Assembly: GCA_035653295.1 (NCBI GenBank)
Contig: DASRCB010000336.1
Coordinates: 1 to 5,167 of the forward strand
Reading direction: 5' to 3'
Length of the DNA: 5,167 nucleotides
Source of the DNA: DASRCB01 sp035653295
GTDB taxonomy: Bacteria > Acidobacteriota > Terriglobia > Bryobacterales > Bryobacteraceae
The position numbers and the translations under genes are program-made. Each line of letters starts with the position of its first letter. Positions within the stretch are counted from its first letter, which is position 1. The notes under the pieces were generated by a model, which worked only from the letters and a program-made list of their open reading frames with translations, was not told the DNA's origin and ran no database searches. Below, in pieces: positions 1-5,167 of this stretch.

Positions 1-872
1 GTGCGCTGGAGTGCTACGAGCACGCCCGGCGCGCCAATCCCGACGATGCGCGCCTGCTGTACGAGTTGGATCAGTTGCACAAGCGAACCGGCGCTGCTCC
101 GAGGGAGCGGCTGGCGAGGCTGGAGCAGCATCGCCAGCTCGTTGCGAGGCGTGATGACCTCACCGTTGAGCTGATCACGCTGCTGAACCTCTGCGGCCGA
201 AGCACGGAAGCGCTCGATATCCTGCTTTCACGCCGCTTCCATCCATGGGAAGGGGGCGAAGGCCTTGTCTCCGGCCAGTTTGCCGCGGCACATCTGCTGC
301 TGGGCCTGGACGCGCTCGCTCGAGGAGACGCACGGCAGGCCCTCGATCACTTCGACGCCGGCCGGCAATACCCTCACAACCTGGGCGAGGGCAAACACCT
401 GCTCACCCGCGAGACGCACTTCGATTACTTTCGCGGCATCGCGCTTCGGGTCGCTGGATGCCCGGAGCAGGCCGAGATGGCCTGGCGAGCCGCTGCCGCC
501 GCGGGCGATCGGGAAAACGTCTTCGCATATTTTCGCGGACTAGCCATGCGGGAACTCGGTGACGAGGAAGGCGCGACCGAAGTGCTGCGCGAGTTGCACG
601 ACTTTGCGGACAAGCAGATGAACGCGGAGGTGCGGATCGATTATTTCGCTACCTCGCTCCCGAATTTTCTCCTTTTCGAAGACGATCTCCAGAAGCGCAA
701 TCGGATCGACTGCCTCTTCCTGCGCGGCATTGCGAGACTTGGTCTGGGGCACACAGAGGCCGGCGAAACGGACCTGAAAGAGGTCCTTGCGCTCGATCGC
801 AACCATCTTTTCGCCCGTTTGGAGCTCGATCGATTACGCGCGGCCATCGAACAACCCGCTCCGGGCGTCTGA
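1..872 (+). CDS. DUF5107/TPR-repeat protein, C-terminal part (5' end off window)
   Basis: The reading frame is already open at base 3 and ends at TGA 870-872, leaving 289 visible residues; the beginning lies off the left edge. The visible part is alpha-helical and TPR-like. It opens with a repeat of the type ALECYEHARRANPDDARLLYE and closes with another around GIARLGLGHTEAGETDLKEVLALD. Between them is the signature HPWEGGEG (bases 240-263), followed by SGQF, then YFRGIA and the terminal block YFATSLPNFLLFEDDLQKR. I recognise this combination as the C-terminal half of the DUF5107-plus-TPR proteins, which are usually about 1000 residues or more with the DUF5107 domain at the N-terminus; that domain would be off the window. 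No enzymatic residue can be assigned. Family members often sit in polysaccharide or sugar catabolism loci, and here the stop is only 4 bp before a sugar-acid dehydratase start, which fits that setting. A carbohydrate-related role is inference. The TTG at 66 is an internal codon, not a start. Confidence 0.85.
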   Translation, partial: ALECYEHARRANPDDARLLYELDQLHKRTGAAPRERLARLEQHRQLVARRDDLTVELITLLNLCGRSTEALDILLSRRFHPWEGGEGLVSGQFAAAHLLLGLDALARGDARQALDHFDAGRQYPHNLGEGKHLLTRETHFDYFRGIALRVAGCPEQAEMAWRAAAAAGDRENVFAYFRGLAMRELGDEEGATEVLRELHDFADKQMNAEVRIDYFATSLPNFLLFEDDLQKRNRIDCLFLRGIARLGLGHTEAGETDLKEVLALDRNHLFARLELDRLRAAIEQPAPGV

Positions 873-876
873 ATCG

Positions 877-2055
877 ATGAAGATCACCGGACTCAGAACC
901 GTCGTGGTCAACGCGGAAATGCGGAACTGGGTGTTTGTCCGCGTGGACACAGATCAGGATGGCCTGTGGGGATGGGGCGAAGCATCGCTGGAGTGGAAGA
1001 CACGCAGTGTGGTGGGAGCTGTTGAAGACCTTGCGCCGATGGTCGTCGGCGAGGACCCCACGCGCATCGAGCATCTGTACCAGAAGATGTACCGTCAGTC
1101 GTTCTGGCGCCTGGGTATCATCGGCATGTCGGCCATATCCGGGATCGAGCAGGCATGCTGGGACATTCTGGGCAAATCGCTGGGCCAGCCCGTCTACAAG
1201 CTGCTCGGGGGCGCCGTTCGCGATCGCGTCCGCATGTATACGCACCTTGGCGGGGGCAACATGCAGGCTGTTTACGAATCGCAGCAGAGCGACGATCCGC
1301 GCCTCTTTGCGGATCGCGCGCTCGAGGTCGTGGCGAAGGGCTACACCGCCGTGAAAGCCCTGATCACGCCACCCACGGAAACACTGAACAGCATCGCCGT
1401 ATATCGTTATGCCGAGCAGATGATAAACGCCATGCGTACGGCCGTGGGTGACGACGTAGACATCATGATCGATTGCCACGGCCGCCACTCACCCGCGAAT
1501 GCGGTCGAGTTCTGCCGCGTGCTGGCCCGATATCGGCCGTACTTCATCGAAGAACCGGTTCCACCCGAGAACGTAGATGCGATGGCGGAGGTACGCCGTC
1601 AAAGTCCGGTCCCGATCGCCACGGGCGAGCGCCTCGTCACCCGCTTCCAGTTCCGTCCGCTGTTCGAGAAACAAGCGTGCCACGTGGTGCAGCCGGACCT
1701 CTGCCATTGCGGCGGCCTGGCCGAAGCGAAGAAGATCGCGGCCATGGCGGAAACCTACTTCATCGGCGTTGCGCCGCACAATCCACTGGGGCCGATCGCC
1801 AACGCCGCCGCACTCCATTTCGCCCTGAGCACGCCAAACTTTCTGATTCAGGAAGATATGCTGGCCGACGTTCCCTGGCGCTGGGACGTGGTCCGGCACG
1901 CCATGACGACAAAGGATGGCTATTGGCTCCCGAATGACACGCCCGGACTTGGCGTAGAAGTGGACGAAGCAGCAGCCGCGGCCCATCCGTTTCGTCAGGA
2001 ACTGATGCCCTCCATCGCCGTTCGCGCCCACGATGGGGCGATTCTCGACTGGTAA
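877..2055 (+). CDS. Enolase-superfamily sugar-acid dehydratase, D-galactonate dehydratase-like
   Basis: A 392-residue cytoplasmic enzyme of the mandelate racemase/muconate lactonizing branch of the enolase superfamily, expected to dehydrate an aldonic acid to a 2-keto-3-deoxy acid using Mg2+. The N-terminal capping domain carries GWGE (residues 31-34), and the barrel follows. Proposed metal ligands are D199 (in DCHGR), E225 (in FIEEP) and E251 (in GER). Catalytic histidines are H201 and H301 (in APHNPLGP). In E. coli GalD/DgoD the equivalents are D183, E209, E235, H185 and H285; every one is shifted by exactly 16, so the active-site spacing is identical. The extra 16 residues lie before the barrel ligands, most likely around residues 125-145. 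The C-terminus has the family's PGLGVEVDE. Length is close to DgoD (382). The start is ATG 877, because the peptide from there begins with the family's MKIT; the frame stays open upstream inside gene 1 but that part is unlike the family. No strong Shine-Dalgarno is seen, so coupling to the upstream stop is likely. The substrate is uncertain: galactonate is the best guess, another aldonate or a modified sugar acid is possible. Confidence 0.88.
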   Translation: MKITGLRTVVVNAEMRNWVFVRVDTDQDGLWGWGEASLEWKTRSVVGAVEDLAPMVVGEDPTRIEHLYQKMYRQSFWRLGIIGMSAISGIEQACWDILGKSLGQPVYKLLGGAVRDRVRMYTHLGGGNMQAVYESQQSDDPRLFADRALEVVAKGYTAVKALITPPTETLNSIAVYRYAEQMINAMRTAVGDDVDIMIDCHGRHSPANAVEFCRVLARYRPYFIEEPVPPENVDAMAEVRRQSPVPIATGERLVTRFQFRPLFEKQACHVVQPDLCHCGGLAEAKKIAAMAETYFIGVAPHNPLGPIANAAALHFALSTPNFLIQEDMLADVPWRWDVVRHAMTTKDGYWLPNDTPGLGVEVDEAAAAAHPFRQELMPSIAVRAHDGAILDW

Positions 2056-2065
2056 CCGCGAAAAC

Positions 2066-2956
2066 ATGACGCCCATACCCGAGCACTGGACCGCTGGCTT
2101 GCCGGTCATCACGGACGGGGCGTGGGGGACCGAACTGCAGAAGCGCGGCCTCGAGCCTGGCGCCTGCCCCGACGAATGGAACCTCACCTTTCCCGAACGC
2201 GTCGCCGAGGTTGCGCGGTCATACGTGGATGCGGGAAGCCGGGTCGTCCTCACGAACACGTTCCGGGCCAGCCCCATTGCCCTGGCCGCAGCGGGCCTTA
2301 TCCCGCAAATGCGAGGTATCAACCGCGCTGGTGTGCGGATTTCGCGAGAGGAAGCCGGGTCGAAGGCGCTGGTCTTTGCTTCCCTGGGTCCCTCGGGCAA
2401 GCTGCTGGCTGCGGACGAACTTACGGAGGACGAGGCTTATGCCTCCTTCGCCGCTCAGGCCGAAGCGCTGGCCGAAGAACATCCGGACGCACTGTTGCTG
2501 GAGACATTCGCTGACCTGGCCGAATCCTCGATTGCCCTTCGCGCGGCGCGCGCCACCGGATTGCCGGTCATCGTGTCATTCGTTTTCGACAGTGGCCGCA
2601 ACAAAGATCGAACCATGATGGGCGCGACTCCGGAACAGGCTGCGGCGCGTATGGAGTCCGAAGGAGCCTCGGCTGTTGGCGCCAATTGCGGCGTGGGCAT
2701 CGAAGCAGCGGCGTCGGTTTGCCGGCGCCTTCGAGCCGCGACAGGCCTGCCTGTCTGGATGAAGCCGAATGCCGGCCTTCCCGAAATCAAAGCCGGCGGC
2801 ACGCTGTCCTGGCCGGACGACTCGGAATCGTTTTGCCGCGGGGCAGAGGCGCTCGCGAATGCCGGAGCAACGTTCATTGGGGGCTGCTGTGGAACCGGCC
2901 CGCCGGTTATCCGCGCCCTGCGTTCGTTCATTGACAAGCGACGGAGTTCGTCATGA
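2066..2956 (+). CDS. Homocysteine S-methyltransferase domain protein (zinc-dependent)
   Basis: A 296-residue protein made of a single S-methyl_trans (Pfam homocysteine S-methyltransferase) barrel, as in MmuM, BHMT and the N-terminal module of MetH. It begins with DGAWGTELQ (residues 17-25, the family DGAMGTxLQ loop) and continues with TNTF (64-67). LLETFAD follows, with E146 in the place of the homocysteine-contacting Glu of BHMT, then MGATPEQ. The zinc ligands are C208 (in GANCG) and C274-C275 (in GGCCGT). The family transfers a methyl group to the homocysteine thiolate, making methionine. No cobalamin, folate or activation domain is attached, so the donor is external: S-methylmethionine, a betaine or a methyl-corrinoid protein. 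The neighbouring corrinoid-type methyltransferase and RACo-like gene favour the last by inference. ATG 2066 is chosen because it sits 10 bp after the preceding stop and gives a normal family N-terminus; ATG 2033 would add 11 unrelated residues inside gene 2. The Shine-Dalgarno is poor. The stop overlaps the next start as ATGA. Confidence 0.9.
   Translation: MTPIPEHWTAGLPVITDGAWGTELQKRGLEPGACPDEWNLTFPERVAEVARSYVDAGSRVVLTNTFRASPIALAAAGLIPQMRGINRAGVRISREEAGSKALVFASLGPSGKLLAADELTEDEAYASFAAQAEALAEEHPDALLLETFADLAESSIALRAARATGLPVIVSFVFDSGRNKDRTMMGATPEQAAARMESEGASAVGANCGVGIEAAASVCRRLRAATGLPVWMKPNAGLPEIKAGGTLSWPDDSESFCRGAEALANAGATFIGGCCGTGPPVIRALRSFIDKRRSSS
2941..2946 (+). promoter_or_regulatory. Ribosome binding site of the UroD-like gene
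   Basis: The purine-rich ACGGAG lies 6 bases before ATG 2953, within the last codons of the homocysteine methyltransferase gene. It is the clearest Shine-Dalgarno-like site among the internal junctions of the operon and supports ATG 2953 as the start. With the ATGA stop/start overlap it suggests translational coupling of the two methyltransferase genes. Confidence 0.6.
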
Positions 2957-3996
2957 ACAGCCGCGAGCGCGTTTTCGCGATGCTCGACGGGCACAGCGTC
3001 GATCGTCTGCCCGTGATGCCGATCACCATGATGTTCGCGGCGCGGCAGGCCGGAAAACCGTACCGGCAATACGTGACCGACCACCGTATCCTTGCCGAGG
3101 GACAGCTGCGGACGGCCGAGCGCTTTGGCTTCGATCACGTCTCGGCAATCTCCGACCCGGCTCGCGAAGCGGTCGATCTCGGCGCAACCGTGCAGTTTTT
3201 CGAGGATCAGCCGCCGGCGTTCGTCGAGGCGGACGCGTTACTCGCCGACAAAGCGCGGCTGGCCCATCTTCGCATTCCCGACCCTTTAGCCGGCGGCCGA
3301 ATGACGGACCGCGTGTTGGGAATACGCCTGCTCCGCGAGCGCGCGGGCGACGACAGGATCGTGGAGGGATGGATCGAGGGACCCTGCGGTGAAGCGTCCG
3401 GCCTGCGCGGCATCAATACGCTCATGACCGACTTCACCGACGATCCGCAGTTTGTCAGCGACCTGCTGGCATTTGTTGTCGAAATGGAGACCGTGTTTGC
3501 GCGAGCTCAGATTGAAGCCGGCGCGGATCTGATCGGCATGGGCGATCCCGCATCCTCGCTCATCGGGCCGCGTCTGTATCGTAAGCACATTGGGCCGCTG
3601 CACAGGGAGCTGGTAAATCGCATTCATGCCATGGGTGCGCGCGTTCGGCTGCACATCTGCGGCAGCACGCGGACTATCCTCGAAGACCTCGCCGCGGTTG
3701 GAGCGGATATCGTCGATGTGGATGCCGTGGTGGACATCGGGGAAGCGCGGGCGCGCATGGGTCCCGGGCAGGTTCTGCTGGGTGGCATCGATCCGGTGCG
3801 CGTATTCGTTAAGGGTACGCCGGAGTTGGTCCGCCAGAAGGCATATAAGTGCGAAGCCGGCGCCGGTCCGCGCTACATTCTGGGCGCCGGTTGCGAGCTG
3901 CCGCCCGAAACTCCGCCCGCCAACGTCCACGCCTTGCGGGAATACGCCGCGCGGGAACGGTCCGGCATCGCAAGACAATCAACAAACGTGTCCTGA
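2953..3996 (+). CDS. UroD-family corrinoid methyltransferase (MtaA-like)
   Basis: A 347-residue protein of the uroporphyrinogen decarboxylase superfamily, a TIM barrel used both by HemE and by the cobalamin-linked methyltransferases (MtaA, MtbA, CmuA-type). It starts with the usual MNSRERVFAMLDG...VDRLPV. Next come ISDPAREAVDLGA (residues 66-78) and LRGINTLMTDFTDDPQFV (151-168). The decisive motif is LHICGSTR, with H234 and C236, followed by C314 in ILGAGCELPPETPP. This His-x-Cys...Cys set binds the catalytic zinc in methyltransferases of this family and is absent from HemE. The protein would therefore move a methyl group between a corrinoid protein and either a substrate or a thiol acceptor; which one cannot be told. 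It overlaps the homocysteine methyltransferase gene by 4 bp and is the last gene of the + strand run. Its final 124 bp overlap the convergent RACo-like gene, and the codon for zinc ligand C314 (3892-3894) lies in that overlap. Full length, with no sign of damage. Confidence 0.88.
   Translation: MNSRERVFAMLDGHSVDRLPVMPITMMFAARQAGKPYRQYVTDHRILAEGQLRTAERFGFDHVSAISDPAREAVDLGATVQFFEDQPPAFVEADALLADKARLAHLRIPDPLAGGRMTDRVLGIRLLRERAGDDRIVEGWIEGPCGEASGLRGINTLMTDFTDDPQFVSDLLAFVVEMETVFARAQIEAGADLIGMGDPASSLIGPRLYRKHIGPLHRELVNRIHAMGARVRLHICGSTRTILEDLAAVGADIVDVDAVVDIGEARARMGPGQVLLGGIDPVRVFVKGTPELVRQKAYKCEAGAGPRYILGAGCELPPETPPANVHALREYAARERSGIARQSTNVS
3873..3996. other. 124-bp tail-to-tail coding overlap of convergent genes
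   Basis: The + strand UroD-like gene ends at TGA 3994-3996, while the - strand RACo-like gene does not stop until 3873-3875. On the + strand the overlap encodes conserved family sequence, ILGAGCELPPETPP with zinc ligand C314. On the - strand it encodes the end of the conserved RACo C-terminus (QDTFVDCLAMP, down to about 3963) and then about 29 residues of tail with no family resemblance. No room is left for a terminator between the genes. Confidence 0.85.
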
Positions 3997-5167
3997 AACG
4001 CAGGATCCGCCGCAAGCGGGACGTGTTCGATTCTTGTCCCGTTCGGCAGCAGCGAACGAACGAGCGCGATCTTCGCCCCTCGCAGTGCGGTATTGCCGGC
4101 CGGAGCGACGATCGCCGCAGGCGCCTCGAGCAGTCCGATTCGCGCGGCGCTGTCGATACGCACGTAATTCCCAAATGCTCCCGCCAGATACAAACGGCGC
4201 ACATCACCCACGGCAGCGCCGATCCTTTTGAGCAGAATGCGGACACCGGAGGCGACCGCTGCCTTGGCCAATTGCAGTTCCCGGATATCCGCGCGGCATA
4301 GCGTGACCGGAGCGGCCACCGCGATCTCCGGAAGATTGTCGGCGATGCGCCCATTCGGCAGAATGAGACCGAGATCGAGGCCCGCGGCCATGGCATCCAC
4401 CACTCCACTCCCGCAAATCCCGCGCGGCGCGACGTCGCCGATCACCTCGCAGCGGAATGCGCGATCGCACACCGTCACTCGGGAAATCGCTCCTGTGGCT
4501 GCCCGCATCCCCATGCGAATGGAGCACGCCTCGAACGCCGGGCCGGCAGCCGTTGAGGCGCAGAGGATCCGCTCGCGATTGCCGAGGGCAATCTCTCCAT
4601 TGGTTCCAAGGTCGACCAACGCCGTAAGCTCGTCACCTTCCGCAATGCCCGTGGCTGCGATTCCCGCCAGAGTGTCGGATCCCACAAACCCGCCAATGCA
4701 CGGGAGAAAGCGGATACGGCAGGAGGACGGCAGCGGCCAGCCCAGGGCGGCCGGGGCAAATTCCCGCTCTTCCGGATGCGGTGACTCAAACGGCACATGA
4801 GCAAGCGCCTCCACCGGCAGACCACAGAAGAGGTGGTGCATCACCGTATTCCCGACAAGAACAACGTCGCGCACCTCCCCTGCGCGACCTCCCGCCGTCT
4901 CCTGCACCATCGTTCCAAGCCGGTCTCGAATGAGCGGAGTGAGGCTGCCATCGGTGAGCGCGAAACGAATGCGGCTCATGACGTCTGCCCCGCGCGCGCA
5001 TTGCGGATTGAGGCCCGTACGCAGGCCGAGAACGCGCCCGGTGCTCAGGTCCACGGATTGAACGACCAGGGTGGTCGTACCCAGGTCCACCGCGATTCCG
5101 ACGCCTTCTCCCCGCGGCCATGCAATGGGCGTCGAGTCGGAAAGAATGGTTGCGGACCACTGCTCGA
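3873..5167 (-). CDS. RACo/RamA-like reductive activator of corrinoid proteins, C-terminal 430 residues (5' end off window)
   Basis: An ASKHA-fold ATPase that, in characterised members (RACo, RamA), uses ATP to return an inactivated Co(II) corrinoid protein to Co(I). The frame is open to the right edge (first full codon 5165-5163) and stops at 3875-3873. Visible motifs in order are GIAVDLGTTT (about 5099-5070), the start of the middle domain; LNPQ and GADVMSRI; GNTVMHHL; and GGFVGSDT. Then come LVDLGTNGEIALGN (from about 4619), STAAGPAFEACSIRMGMRAATGAI, ICGSGVVDAMA, LYLAGAFGNYVRIDSAARIGLLE (around 4190-4120) and FQDTFVDCLAMP at the conserved C-terminus. This is the Raco_middle plus RACo_C_ter (DUF4445) arrangement. 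The N-terminal [2Fe-2S] ferredoxin domain of full-length RACo (about 630 residues) would lie off the window; whether it is present cannot be seen. GTG 5090 is not the start, because it splits the conserved GIAVDLGTTT motif, and no ATG, GTG or TTG lies in frame between it and the edge. About 29 tail residues after CLAMP are unusual. Convergent to the operon, so transcribed separately. Confidence 0.9.
   Translation of the reverse strand, partial: EQWSATILSDSTPIAWPRGEGVGIAVDLGTTTLVVQSVDLSTGRVLGLRTGLNPQCARGADVMSRIRFALTDGSLTPLIRDRLGTMVQETAGGRAGEVRDVVLVGNTVMHHLFCGLPVEALAHVPFESPHPEEREFAPAALGWPLPSSCRIRFLPCIGGFVGSDTLAGIAATGIAEGDELTALVDLGTNGEIALGNRERILCASTAAGPAFEACSIRMGMRAATGAISRVTVCDRAFRCEVIGDVAPRGICGSGVVDAMAAGLDLGLILPNGRIADNLPEIAVAAPVTLCRADIRELQLAKAAVASGVRILLKRIGAAVGDVRRLYLAGAFGNYVRIDSAARIGLLEAPAAIVAPAGNTALRGAKIALVRSLLPNGTRIEHVPLAADPAFQDTFVDCLAMPDRSRAAYSRKAWTLAGGVSGGSSQPAPRM

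Noticed and set aside
787..876. Upstream TTG start for the dehydratase, adding 30 residues
   Set aside because: The extra residues lie inside the upstream gene and do not resemble the family; MKITGLR at 877 matches the usual N-terminus.
649..1488. 279-residue open frame on the - strand
   Set aside because: It lies antisense to the end of the DUF5107 gene and the first half of the dehydratase. The protein is rich in His/Arg/Asp with no recognisable family, as expected of a shadow frame in G+C-rich DNA.
2033..2065. Upstream ATG start for the homocysteine methyltransferase
   Set aside because: It would add 11 residues overlapping the dehydratase with no family similarity; ATG 2066 gives the expected short lead to DGAWGTELQ. 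It is not fully excluded.
1489..2400. 303-residue open frame on the - strand
   Set aside because: It runs antisense across the dehydratase/homocysteine methyltransferase joint. No domain or motif is seen, while the + strand carries complete catalytic motifs.
2455..3138. 227-residue open frame on the - strand, and 230-residue one at 3286-3978
   Set aside because: Both are antisense to genes with conserved zinc ligands and have low-complexity Ala/Arg/Ser/Pro content; taken as shadows.
2953..3996. Annotation as HemE, uroporphyrinogen decarboxylase of haem synthesis
   Set aside because: The H234-x-C236...C314 zinc motif, the altered arginine loop and the neighbours point to a methyltransferase of the same superfamily.
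4017..4041. Inverted repeat CGGGAC/GTCCCG with a 13-base loop near the convergent gene ends, as a terminator
   Set aside because: The stem is only 6 bp, the loop is long, no T-run follows on either strand, and it lies inside RACo-like coding sequence.
3873..5090. GTG 5090 as the true start of the RACo-like gene
   Set aside because: It falls in the middle of the conserved GIAVDLGTTT motif and the frame is open upstream to the window edge.

Overview
The window is G+C-rich bacterial DNA, almost entirely coding. Four genes run left to right on the + strand, packed end to end (4-bp gap, 10-bp gap, 4-bp ATGA overlap), so they look like one operon. A fifth gene on the - strand converges on them and overlaps the last + gene tail to tail by 124 bp. 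Both outer genes are cut by the window edges. No RNA gene, CRISPR array, insertion sequence or clear terminator was seen, and no stretch of even 50 bases lacks a gene.

Layout: (1) 1-872 +, the C-terminal part of a DUF5107/TPR protein; (2) 877-2055 +, an enolase-superfamily sugar-acid dehydratase with the complete D-galactonate dehydratase (GalD/DgoD) catalytic set; (3) 2066-2956 +, a stand-alone zinc-dependent homocysteine S-methyltransferase domain protein; (4) 2953-3996 +, a uroporphyrinogen-decarboxylase-family protein with the His-x-Cys...Cys zinc motif of MtaA-type corrinoid methyltransferases, so not the haem enzyme HemE; (5) 3873-5167 -, the middle and C-terminal domains of a RACo/RamA-type ASKHA ATPase, the family that reductively reactivates corrinoid proteins.

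Genes 3, 4 and 5 are three parts of a corrinoid-dependent methyl-transfer pathway: two zinc thiol-methyltransferase folds and a Co(II)-to-Co(I) repair ATPase. The corrinoid (B12-binding) protein they would need is not in the window. Genes 1 and 2 are of the kind found in carbohydrate catabolism loci. The inference that ties the window together is a pathway that demethylates a methylated sugar or sugar acid through a corrinoid protein, possibly passing the methyl group to homocysteine, with the sugar acid then dehydrated by the GalD-like enzyme. This is a hypothesis; the substrate cannot be read from the sequence.

The organism cannot be named. A high G+C bacterium in which UroD-like methyltransferases, RACo and DUF5107 sugar genes sit together is reminiscent of planctomycete/PVC, Hydrogenedentes, Armatimonadetes or similar environmental lineages, but this is a weak inference from gene content only.
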